Below are positions 1 through 4,831 of a stretch of 5,786 nucleotides of DNA, piece by piece (the first letter of the stretch is position 1; the number at the start of each line of letters is the position of its first letter). A program made the translations under genes and the position numbers. Source of the stretch: a bacterium (GTDB lineage: Bacteria > Patescibacteria > Paceibacteria > UBA9973); assembly GCA_021813235.1 (NCBI GenBank), contig JAKALG010000057.1, forward strand, positions 1 through 5,786, in the 5' to 3' direction. A model generated the notes under the pieces. That model was not told the origin of the DNA. It searched no databases and saw nothing but the letters and a program-made list of their open reading frames with translations.

Positions 1-86
1 CTTTTATCTTCTTCTGTGTAGTATCTTGGGACATAGGGGGTTATGAGAGTATTAAATATACTTCGACTGTTATAATGGTAGACCAA
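1..86 (-). CDS. Possible N-terminal fragment of a protein cut by the window edge
   Basis: Reading leftward after the stop at 109, one frame stays open to the window edge. With a TTG start at 86 it gives a fragment ending in PYVPRYYTEEDK, a plausible protein sequence. The RYYTEED string resembles the start of MerR-type or other DNA-binding helices, but that is weak. No ATG exists in this frame. A competing frame starts with ATG at 34 and reads MSQDTTQKKIK to the edge. A third has a TTG at 100 placed exactly where the A/T-rich start motif of this genome predicts a start (AAATATTTG), but it stops after 19 codons. The sequence beyond the edge is needed to choose among them. A gene very probably begins here; its frame is uncertain. 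Confidence 0.22.
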   Translation of the reverse strand, partial: MVYHYNSRSIFNTLITPYVPRYYTEEDK

Positions 87-108
87 AACGGTAGTGCCAA
101 ATATTTAA

Positions 109-420
109 TTATTTATCTTGTTTGATGAGGGAGATGACATCTTCTATTGCTTGATTGTACACTTCTCTTTTTTCGTCGTTATCTTCTCTGCGATAATTTA
201 TATAATCTCCACCACCCTTACCAGTTATATACAACCCAGCCATCTTCTTTTCTCCATTTATCTTCTCCACTAAATCATATTTCTGAGATTGGAGGAGAGA
301 GTCTATTTTTGAGAACCACCAGTCAATTATTATTGGAACAACTTGTTCTTCGTCTTTTTCTATAAATCCACAAGGTGCAAATTCTTTTATAAACTCATCT
401 TTAATTTGTTCTTTTGTCAT
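109..420 (-). CDS. Small acidic phage protein of unknown function (103 aa)
   Basis: I do not recognise a named family. The protein has 103 residues and looks mostly helical, with a tryptophan-rich helix (IIIDWWFSKIDSLL, about residues 30-43), a glycine patch (GKGGGDY, about 68-74) and a C-terminal helix (YNQAIEDVISLIKQ, 88-101). Small proteins with a similar closing helix are, as I recall, common in early regions of uncultured phages. I chose the ATG at 420 because its context AACTATG is the same as at 1377 and 5395. The ATG at 450 would add ten residues and overlap the 39-codon gene by 50 bp instead of 20. It is the third gene of the unit driven from the promoter at 801-837. Soluble and probably cytoplasmic. 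Its existence is likely; its function is unknown. Confidence 0.7.
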   Translation of the reverse strand: MTKEQIKDEFIKEFAPCGFIEKDEEQVVPIIIDWWFSKIDSLLQSQKYDLVEKINGEKKMAGLYITGKGGGDYINYRREDNDEKREVYNQAIEDVISLIKQDK

Positions 421-520
421 AGTTATTACTTCTCTTAATTTTATTTTCATTTTTACTCCAATATTCCTTCGCCCTTTTCTTTAATTTTTCTTTGTGTTCT
501 TCTGGAAACATCTTTTTCAT
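401..520 (-). CDS. Very small lysine-rich protein (39 aa), overlapping both neighbours
   Basis: This ORF encodes 39 residues starting MKKMFPEEHKEKLKKRAKEY. Its ATG overlaps the TGA stop of the upstream gene in the classic ATGA arrangement at 517-520, which implies translational coupling. It runs through a stretch of about 100 bases that would otherwise be empty and ends 20 bases inside the next gene. The product is strongly basic, with a charged helix (about residues 6-24) and no membrane segment. The EEHKEKLKKRAKEYW pattern recalls the short charged helices of nuclease-associated modular DNA-binding motifs. The resemblance is loose, and a nucleic-acid-binding role is only inference. The exact ATGA junction is the best evidence that it is real. 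Confidence 0.55.
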   Translation of the reverse strand: MKKMFPEEHKEKLKKRAKEYWSKNENKIKRSNNYDKRTN

Positions 521-774
521 AGATTTGACAAATGTTTCTGCCATAATTCAGGACTCCATCTAAAATATACATATCCATCTGTTCCTATCTTTCGTTCAAT
601 TATTCCATCTTGTGCGTATTGCTGGGCGTTTCGTAATCCTCTATTTCCTGTGAAGCCATAAGGTGGAAACTCACGAACCAAGAACTTACTACCCAAAATC
701 CACGCTAATTCTTTATCTTCCACCGACTCGTACTTATCTTTAAGAACTCGTAATATTATTTCGTTCTTTTTCAT
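517..774 (-). CDS. Small protein, possibly winged-helix-like (85 aa)
   Basis: The 85-residue product begins with a helical segment (about residues 3-29) and has a conserved-looking centre, PPYGFTGNRGLRNAQQYAQD (about 38-57). It then has a likely beta hairpin, IIERKIGTDGYVYFRW (58-73), and a short final helix. A helix followed by a two-strand wing is the pattern of small winged-helix DNA-binding proteins, so a regulatory role is possible but unproven. The start at 774 is preceded by ATAATTAACAAATAAAT and no Shine-Dalgarno. This leader closely matches the one before the gene at 4349. It is the first gene of the unit led by the DnaA-box promoter at 801-837, and it is coupled to the next gene by an ATGA overlap. 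Confidence 0.75.
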   Translation of the reverse strand: MKKNEIILRVLKDKYESVEDKELAWILGSKFLVREFPPYGFTGNRGLRNAQQYAQDGIIERKIGTDGYVYFRWSPELWQKHLSNL

Positions 775-800
775 ATTTATTTGTTAATTATCTTACTCTC

Positions 801-837
801 AGTATATCACCAATCTTCTTGATTGTCTTGTGGATAA
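801..837 (-). promoter_or_regulatory. Promoter with DnaA box upstream of an extended -10 (site a)
   Basis: On the minus strand a perfect TTATCCACA (837-829) is followed, 25 bases after its TTATCC core, by the extended -10 TGATATACT (hexamer 806-801). The gene start lies 26 bases after the -10, at 774. The box lies inside the end of the zinc-finger gene (codons for S-Y-P-Q), and the TG of the extended -10 is part of that gene's TGA stop. The arrangement repeats at 3116-3160, 4377-4410 and 4773-4806, which is why I accept this more degenerate copy. The binding protein is inferred. Confidence 0.5.
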
Positions 838-1043
838 CTTTTCCACATTCTTTTCTCAAACCATTTCGCTATACATTTTGAACCGCAGAAATGAAAGGAT
901 TTTGTGGGGATGGGTTCTTCAATGTGTGGGTCTGGTGGGGTATCTATCCAGCCACTATATCCTTTGCCTATATTGATACTTAATTTTATATGTGGTTCGG
1001 TTAGATCCTTGCCACATACTTCACATACATATTTTAATGCCAT
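807..1043 (-). CDS. Small zinc-finger protein with CxxC and CxxxC knuckles (78 aa)
   Basis: The N-terminus has a zinc knuckle, CEVC (Cys7, Cys10). A second, HFCGSKC (His51, Cys53, Cys57), is followed by an aromatic basic helix (IAKWFEKRMW). The FCxxxC-plus-helix half resembles TRASH or MYM-type zinc fingers, so the protein probably binds one zinc ion, and may bind protein or nucleic acid. Between the knuckles is a proline-rich loop (about 35-47). I chose the ATG at 1043, not one seven codons upstream. It follows the previous stop as TAA-T-ATG and shares the context CTAATATGGC with the methyltransferase start at 4147. It is the last gene of the nuclease/SSB unit, and a DnaA box for the next unit is embedded in its final codons. 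Specific function unknown. Confidence 0.75.
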   Translation of the reverse strand: MALKYVCEVCGKDLTEPHIKLSINIGKGYSGWIDTPPDPHIEEPIPTKSFHFCGSKCIAKWFEKRMWKSYPQDNQEDW

Positions 1044-1044
1044 A

Positions 1045-1377
1045 TTAGTAGGAGTTAAACTCATTTGATAAACTAGACAATCGTTTCTTGATAGCTCTTA
1101 GAACTTCCAGTACAGCTTTTTCAGATACTTTTGCCATTTGCCACTTTTGATATTCAGGTTCTGACTTTACATTTATGTTTGCCTGTCCGTCTGTTTCGCA
1201 AGTCAATCTAACTTCTTGCCACCTCTTTGCATAGGCAATTTCTGCCTCTACAGTATCACGACCATATTTATATAAGTTTGCGGTCAAATATACGAGATAT
1301 TGAGATAATTCATTCGGATCATCTAATATCTCGGTACTCAACTTTAACATTATACTATTAACTGTTGGTTGTTCCAT
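1045..1377 (-). CDS. Helical phage protein of unknown function, next to SSB-like gene (110 aa)
   Basis: The protein is predicted to be mostly alpha-helical. It has an N-terminal helical part (about residues 7-45), a central charged segment (ETDGQANINVKSEPEYQKWQ, about 61-80) and a long C-terminal amphipathic helix (KAVLEVLRAIKKRLSSLSNEF, about 87-107). The last helix could form a coiled coil. I cannot name a family. Small helical proteins with this ending are, from memory, often encoded beside single-strand binding and exonuclease genes in phages. Its place two bases after the SSB-like gene (TAA-CT-ATG) and one base before the zinc-finger gene suggests a role in the same recombination or replication module. 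Cytoplasmic, no membrane segment, no enzyme motif visible. Confidence 0.7.
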   Translation of the reverse strand: MEQPTVNSIMLKLSTEILDDPNELSQYLVYLTANLYKYGRDTVEAEIAYAKRWQEVRLTCETDGQANINVKSEPEYQKWQMAKVSEKAVLEVLRAIKKRLSSLSNEFNSY

Positions 1378-1379
1378 AG

Positions 1380-1787
1380 TTAGAAAGGTAAATCTTCTGG
1401 TTTAATTTCTGCTTCTTCATCAGGTATTTCAGGAAGTTCAACTTCTGGCTCTTCTACATATACATCCTTTTCAAGTTTATCTAACCGTTCCTCAATTTTC
1501 TGTATACGTTCAGATAACCCGCTGTCTTTATTAGGAAGTTTAAAATGCCAATAACCCTGTGCATCTTGCTCAATATCAATAGTAACCTCCATTTCAGGTT
1601 CCCACGTATTTAATGGAGATTTTGAGTCCCATATTGCACCCCACACTTTATCTTGCATACCTTGAATACCAATGCGGATTTTCTTGTATCGCTTTTGTGT
1701 TCCGTCCTTTGCTTTATAAGTGAGAACACTTCCGTCTTTGTTTTTATCGTAGAAATCTACTTGACTCAATATAACTTTTTTAATCAT
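1380..1787 (-). CDS. SSB-like protein: OB-fold-like core, coiled coil, acidic DLPF tail (135 aa)
   Basis: The likely role is coating single-stranded DNA during phage replication and recombination. Residues 1-86 are rich in beta strands and aromatic residues, with a pattern compatible with an OB fold (KRYKKIRIGIQ, DKVWGAIWD, MEVTIDIEQD, GYWHFKLPN). Residues 90-110 form a clear heptad helix (SERIQKIEERLDKLEKDV). From 111 the chain is acidic and proline-rich, ending EDLPF. A disordered acidic tail with a terminal D-x-(I/L)-P-F is the protein-docking tip of bacterial SSB. A coiled coil between core and tail is unusual for SSB, where the OB fold itself oligomerises. The family call rests on architecture, not recognised sequence identity. 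The gene follows the nuclease as TAG-T-ATG, so the two are probably coupled. Alternative: another OB-fold phage protein that borrows the SSB tip. Confidence 0.6.
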   Translation of the reverse strand: MIKKVILSQVDFYDKNKDGSVLTYKAKDGTQKRYKKIRIGIQGMQDKVWGAIWDSKSPLNTWEPEMEVTIDIEQDAQGYWHFKLPNKDSGLSERIQKIEERLDKLEKDVYVEEPEVELPEIPDEEAEIKPEDLPF

Positions 1788-1788
1788 A

Positions 1789-2616
1789 CTATTTTTTAAT
1801 TATTTTTTTATTTACTTTTTTGACTACTTTTTTTACTACCTTCTTCTCTGGTTTATAAGTTTGGAGTTTGAGCGACATTGGATAATCTTTCTGCTTCGGT
1901 GTTATTAAACCAACTTCTCGCTTCCAAATATCGTGTGCGGTTTTGACTAAATCGGGTTGGTATTCCACTTCGGTAAACTTGTACTGTTTGGTCTTATTTT
2001 TGGTATACCCGACTTGTAGAATAGCCATTTTTACATTTTTCTCTGGGTCTGCCATACGATACATATTTATTTGAATTTCGTGTGAAGTCCAAATATACGC
2101 CGAGGTCTTAATGTCTACAATATATTTCTGTCCTCCAATTAGACACTTGAAATCCACTGTACCAGCAAAACCTTTATTTACATCAGTTTCCTTGTCCGAT
2201 TTAAACTTCTTCAAGTGAGTAATATATTCGTTCTGTAAAAATACTGGCTTTACATCATCTACCCATTCCTTAAAAGTCATAACACAATGGTATTCATCGG
2301 GTGTTAGTTCTTCTTCCTGCAAGGTGGTAGTATTGATAAACTTACCGTCTATTTTCACCTCTCCCCCTTTAATGAGTAAATCTATTGCTTGGTGAACTTT
2401 AGACCCTCTCTCTCCTGCTTCACGTTTTAATGCTTCTGCTTCATCCCATCCGTGTTCTGCGAGCCATTTATAATATTGTATTCCTTTTGGATAGAAGCTC
2501 GCTATCCACGTTGCAGAAGGTCTATATGTATCCTCGTCTTCAAAATGATACCATCTCTCATCACTCGTGGTGATCCGCATTATATTGTCTAATACTTTTT
2601 TTATTTCAAATTTCAT
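1789..2616 (-). CDS. PD-(D/E)XK nuclease, RecB/Cas4-like exonuclease (275 aa)
   Basis: Probably a metal-dependent DNA exonuclease that resects ends for phage recombination. The motifs appear in the family order: RGSKVHQAID (about 70-79, with His75), acidic Glu130 in LQNEY, GTVDFK with catalytic Asp155, YIVDIKTS with Asp168 and Lys170 (the D-x-K centre), and QINMYRM (Gln182, Tyr186). This is the layout of RecB-nuclease and Cas4-like phage enzymes. I see no four-cysteine iron-sulfur cluster as in Cas4. The last 20 residues are almost pure lysine and valine/isoleucine (KKVVKKVVKKVNKKIIKK), probably a non-specific DNA-binding tail. The start at 2616 follows AAATAAATAT. It overlaps no gene on its left, ending one base before the SSB-like gene. 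An exonuclease plus SSB-like pair is typical of a recombination module; no annealing protein is recognisable here. Confidence 0.85.
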   Translation of the reverse strand: MKFEIKKVLDNIMRITTSDERWYHFEDEDTYRPSATWIASFYPKGIQYYKWLAEHGWDEAEALKREAGERGSKVHQAIDLLIKGGEVKIDGKFINTTTLQEEELTPDEYHCVMTFKEWVDDVKPVFLQNEYITHLKKFKSDKETDVNKGFAGTVDFKCLIGGQKYIVDIKTSAYIWTSHEIQINMYRMADPEKNVKMAILQVGYTKNKTKQYKFTEVEYQPDLVKTAHDIWKREVGLITPKQKDYPMSLKLQTYKPEKKVVKKVVKKVNKKIIKK

Positions 2617-2631
2617 ATATTTATTTTTTAG

Positions 2632-2796
2632 TTATTCATCTGCTGGGCTAATATCTTCTTCTTTGACCCATAAAATATCGTCCCCTCTACCTATCATATA
2701 TTTTAATTCCGTTTCTCCACTTTCGTCTACTTGGAGTATCACATAGGGACTTCGTGAAATTCCGTAGTATACTTTATCACCAAATCTAAATTCCAT
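2632..2796 (-). CDS. Small SH3/KOW-like protein of unknown function (54 aa)
   Basis: The 54-residue product, starting MEFRFGDKVYYGISRSPYVI, is almost all short beta strands. They are separated by tight turns (GDKV, SRSP, DESGE, GRGDD), and the chain ends with an acidic WVKEEDISPADE tail. This looks like a small SH3-like or KOW-like barrel, a fold common in tiny phage proteins, but no partner can be named. I use the ATG at 2796, not one 23 codons upstream. It follows the previous stop as TAA-AT-ATG, has the usual ATAAATATG context, and removes a long overlap with the membrane-protein gene. Third-person family assignment is not possible; a fold guess only. Confidence 0.7.
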   Translation of the reverse strand: MEFRFGDKVYYGISRSPYVILQVDESGETELKYMIGRGDDILWVKEEDISPADE

Positions 2797-2798
2797 AT

Positions 2799-3089
2799 TT
2801 ATATAATAATTATTAGAGTTAATATTGCTAAAAGTCCTATAACTTGTACTGTCCGATAATACCAAGGTCGTCGTCTTCCTAATTCACAAGGTAAATATCC
2901 GATAGTTACATTATATTGCTTGAAAGGAATTTCCTTTTCTACAATGATATTTTTGTTTATTTGATACCAGACTTTTAATGTCTTAGCGACCTTTGCGTAT
3001 GACCACATAGAGAAAGTGATTATAGAACGAAGTACATCTCGTAATAAATCATTCTCTTGTGAAAACTGTCCTTTTTTATTTCTATACAT
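2799..3089 (-). CDS. Small membrane protein with C-terminal anchor (96 aa)
   Basis: Residues 1-78 are soluble and basic (MYRNKKGQFSQENDLL at the start, GRRRPWYYR just before the membrane). Residues about 79-96 (TVQVIGLLAILTLIIII) form a single hydrophobic segment that ends the protein. The arginine cluster directly before the anchor suggests, by the positive-inside rule, that the N-terminal part stays in the cytoplasm. It is the first gene of the long unit with the nuclease and the SSB-like protein, so it could tether a replication or recombination complex to the membrane. That is inference, and no family was recognised. The start at 3089 follows ATATTAAATATG, 26 bases after the -10 of the promoter at 3116-3160. 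Confidence 0.75.
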   Translation of the reverse strand: MYRNKKGQFSQENDLLRDVLRSIITFSMWSYAKVAKTLKVWYQINKNIIVEKEIPFKQYNVTIGYLPCELGRRRPWYYRTVQVIGLLAILTLIIII

Positions 3090-3115
3090 ATTTAATATTA
3101 TTTACTTATAATTTA

Positions 3116-3160
3116 ATTATATGCTTTTGTGGGGGGAATGCAAACCTAATCTGTGGATAA
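3116..3160 (-). promoter_or_regulatory. Promoter with DnaA box and C6 tract in the spacer (site b)
   Basis: A perfect TTATCCACA (3160-3152 on the minus strand) overlaps the stop of the methyltransferase gene. A -10 TATAAT lies at 3121-3116. A -35-like TTTGCA (3144-3139) sits 17 bases upstream of it. The core-to-minus-10 gap is 33 bases, 11 more than the 22 bases at sites c and d, or about one extra helical turn. The -35/-10 spacer contains six C in a row (3136-3131). The gene start at 3089 is 26 bases after the -10, as at site a. Confidence 0.65.
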
Positions 3161-4147
3161 CTATATCTTCATATCTTGCTTGATTTTTCTGAAGTCTTTT
3201 AGACATTCTTCACAGAATCCCTTCTTAATCTTACCTCCGCATTCATCACATTTATTTATATAGTCCAACTTTATTCTCTTAGTCAGTTCAGACGGCATAT
3301 CACCTTTCTTTTTGAAAATTAGAACATTCTGATGAACCTTGACTAGCTTTTTAGTAGAAAACGCTGCATTAGCTCTAATCATAGCTGTTCCAATAGGGTC
3401 TAGAAGTATCGCTTCATTATACAACCCTGCCCCACTATCTATAAATGCCTTTTTAGTATCACTTATCAAATCATAGTAATATCCATCTTTATCACGAACA
3501 TCTCCTACAACGAAAACGGCAAAATGTCCCATCTTCAATCGTTCAACTGTCTTACAAATAATAGACCTATATAATTGTAGAAAATCTTCGTACGGCATAT
3601 TAGATAAATCAACTGGACTATCAGAGTATACTTCCAAATCTGCATACGGAGGACAACTGAATACAAAATCAAACATCTGTGTCATATCATTTAGCACAAA
3701 ATTACTATCACCACATATCCATTTTGGAGGATTATCTTTGATAAGTTCTTGTGCTTGTTCTTCGTTCGCTTTTACTTGTTCGGGGCGTAGTTCTATTCCT
3801 GTATAATTGAAGCCCATCTTGTGAGCAACTATACCCCTAACGCTTCCCCCGGCAAAAGGGTCTAGTATAGCCCCCCCCTCTGGGCAGAACCATGTATACA
3901 TAAGTTCACAAAGAGCGGGGTCAAATATGCTCGTTGCGCTTCTCATTTCTGGCATATAGTCAGAATCATTGTCCTTTCCAATTAAGACTTCAACATCTCT
4001 TCCAACCTCACTTTTTATACCCATTTCTATCCATTTATTTTTTCTTTCTCTCCACGGACCGGATTTTGTGTCTAGAACTGAAAATGGAGGTTCTATATAG
4101 TTTCTTCTTAATGCTCCATCGCTTTCTTGTGGTGCGTTTTTCGCCAT
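3161..4147 (-). CDS. Orphan phage DNA methyltransferase (N6-adenine or N4-cytosine) with zinc-knuckle tail (328 aa)
   Basis: Transfers a methyl group from S-adenosylmethionine to an exocyclic amino group of DNA. The SAM-binding motif I is LDPFAGGSVRG (95-105), and the following strand ends in GIELRPEQ (117-124). The catalytic motif IV is SCPPY (164-168), followed by ADLEVYSDSPVDLSNM, a string I associate with phage-encoded amino-methyltransferases. Motif I precedes motif IV, so it is not of the beta (IV-first) order. The target base cannot be told from the (S)PPY motif alone. The C-terminus adds a four-cysteine knuckle (CDEC and CEEC; Cys300, 303, 312, 315). No restriction enzyme is encoded nearby, so it probably protects phage DNA or marks regulatory sites. 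It starts one base after the preceding stop (TAA-T-ATG). A G8 run lies just before motif I. Confidence 0.9.
   Translation of the reverse strand: MAKNAPQESDGALRRNYIEPPFSVLDTKSGPWRERKNKWIEMGIKSEVGRDVEVLIGKDNDSDYMPEMRSATSIFDPALCELMYTWFCPEGGAILDPFAGGSVRGIVAHKMGFNYTGIELRPEQVKANEEQAQELIKDNPPKWICGDSNFVLNDMTQMFDFVFSCPPYADLEVYSDSPVDLSNMPYEDFLQLYRSIICKTVERLKMGHFAVFVVGDVRDKDGYYYDLISDTKKAFIDSGAGLYNEAILLDPIGTAMIRANAAFSTKKLVKVHQNVLIFKKKGDMPSELTKRIKLDYINKCDECGGKIKKGFCEECLKDFRKIKQDMKI
3871..3878 (-). repeat. Run of eight G in the methyltransferase coding strand
   Basis: The coding strand reads GAG GGG GGG GCT for Glu90-Gly91-Gly92-Ala93, giving eight consecutive G only a few codons before SAM motif I. Such a tract is out of character in this AT-rich sequence, where synonymous glycine and alanine codons would break it. 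Gain or loss of one base would frameshift the enzyme before its catalytic domain. Slippage is an inference; only the tract is seen. Confidence 0.6.
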
Positions 4148-4148
4148 A

Positions 4149-4349
4149 TTAGTATAGTTTTATATCTCTTAATTCTAATGGATAATATTTCTTTCCAAAT
4201 TTCTTGGCTATTAACTTTCCCTCGTTATTTATTATTTCTAAATATGGAATAGCTTTATCCTTTGCTTCATTCATTGATATTATTCCGTTATTCATGTCAT
4301 TTTTTATATTTCTTAGTTCTTCACCAGCTTTTTGTACTATTTTCTTCAT
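4149..4349 (-). CDS. Small helical protein, unknown function (66 aa)
   Basis: The 66 residues divide into two charged helices (about 1-20 and 26-44, separated by NNGIIS) and a short basic beta-like end (KLIAKKFGKKYYPLELRDIKLY). No cysteine pairs, membrane segment or known motif is visible. It is the first gene of the unit controlled from the promoter at 4377-4410, and its TAA is followed after one base by the ATG of the methyltransferase. It might therefore be an accessory or regulatory partner of that enzyme, but this rests only on position. The leader before its ATG (ATAATTAAACATAAATAT) closely resembles the leader of the gene at 774. Confidence 0.7.
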   Translation of the reverse strand: MKKIVQKAGEELRNIKNDMNNGIISMNEAKDKAIPYLEIINNEGKLIAKKFGKKYYPLELRDIKLY

Positions 4350-4376
4350 ATATTTATGTTTAATTATTATATATTC

Positions 4377-4410
4377 ATTATACCATACTTTTCAAACTCC
4401 CTGTGGATAA
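4377..4410 (-). promoter_or_regulatory. Promoter with DnaA box upstream of an extended -10 (site c)
   Basis: On the minus strand AAAAGTTATCCACA (box 4410-4402) begins directly after the stop of the 81-residue gene. Exactly 22 bases separate the TTATCC core from TATAAT (4382-4377), which is preceded by TGG, making a consensus extended -10 (TGnTATAAT). No usable -35 is seen, so the box occupies the -35 zone. The next ATG (4349) is 27 bases after the -10. Confidence 0.7.
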
Positions 4411-4414
4411 CTTT

Positions 4415-4660
4415 TTATATTTTAATTATCTTGACACTTGTTATCATATTTACTAACCCTCCAAACCGATAGTTATTCTTTTGAGCGATTAAGAATTGTT
4501 CCATAACGTGTTTGTAGCCATAATCTCTGACAAGTCCAGCGATTTTTCCATAGGGGATTTTCTTTTGATAGAACTCGTAGATTTCAGCACAGAGGGTAGA
4601 GTTCTTATTTTGCTTTTTTGTTTCTGGTTGAAACTTTTGGAGGTACGAGTTTAGTTCCAT
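4415..4660 (-). CDS. Small protein, possibly a helicase-loader-like helical domain (81 aa)
   Basis: After a polar N-terminus (about 1-20) the protein is helical. The pattern GKIAGLVRDYGYKHVMEQFLIAQKNN (about 38-63) is followed by FGGLVNMI. A helix containing a conserved tyrosine, then a helix ending in A-x-K-N, then a short closing helix recalls C-terminal domains of DnaD-like and other phage helicase-loading proteins. The resemblance is from memory and weak. Its position directly after the initiator and a zinc-ribbon gene makes a replication role reasonable. The ATG at 4660 lies inside the previous gene, giving a 56-bp overlap; no later in-frame ATG fits. It ends just before the DnaA box of site c. 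Confidence 0.65.
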   Translation of the reverse strand: MELNSYLQKFQPETKKQNKNSTLCAEIYEFYQKKIPYGKIAGLVRDYGYKHVMEQFLIAQKNNYRFGGLVNMITSVKIIKI

Positions 4661-4766
4661 AACATTTAATACATTGTACGCCTTTTATTTTTCCTTTCTC
4701 ATAAATATCAATAGTCATTGTTTTTCCATGAGTCGGACATTGAATAGTTATCTTTTTATTTTTCAT
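4605..4766 (-). CDS. Tiny zinc-ribbon protein (53 aa)
   Basis: The product begins MKNKKITIQCPTHGKTMTID and has two metal-binding knuckles, CPTH (Cys10, His13) and CIKC (Cys32, Cys35). They are separated by 18 residues of likely beta hairpin, the layout of a zinc ribbon. A basic tail (VSTRNKKAK at its end) may bind nucleic acid. The pattern is too regular to be accidental, although the ORF is short and its last 18 codons overlap the next gene in another frame. The ATG at 4766 lies only six bases after the TATAAT of the promoter at 4773-4778, so the transcript should begin at or next to the start codon (leaderless). A role in replication or early gene control is inferred from context only. Confidence 0.65.
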   Translation of the reverse strand: MKNKKITIQCPTHGKTMTIDIYEKGKIKGVQCIKCYGTKLVPPKVSTRNKKAK

Positions 4767-4772
4767 ATATTT

Positions 4773-4806
4773 ATTATACCACACTTATTTTATGGGGTGG
4801 GGATAA
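4773..4806 (-). promoter_or_regulatory. Promoter with near-DnaA box upstream of an extended -10 (site d)
   Basis: The minus strand carries AAAAAGTTATCCCCA (box 4806-4798, one mismatch to TTATCCACA). After exactly 22 bases from the TTATCC core comes TATAAT (4778-4773), preceded by TGG. Spacing and layout equal site c. The start codon at 4766 lies six bases after the -10, which predicts a leaderless mRNA, unlike sites a to c. Confidence 0.65.
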
Positions 4807-4831
4807 CTTTTTGCGATTATATTCTATTTCT

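Noticed and set aside
147..365. Plus-strand open frame of 72 codons
   Set aside because: It lies opposite a well-formed minus-strand gene, has low-complexity F/L/S/R-rich composition and no start context of the type used here.
1789..4147. Restriction-modification system (methyltransferase plus PD-(D/E)XK nuclease)
   Set aside because: The nuclease has the RecB/Cas4-type motif order and pairs with an SSB-like gene in a different unit. Nothing suggests a sequence-specific restriction enzyme.
3934..4410. Two plus-strand open frames (3934-4152 and 4204-4410)
   Set aside because: Both are reverse shadows of the methyltransferase and 66-residue genes, rich in F, L, S and I, and run against the direction of every supported gene.
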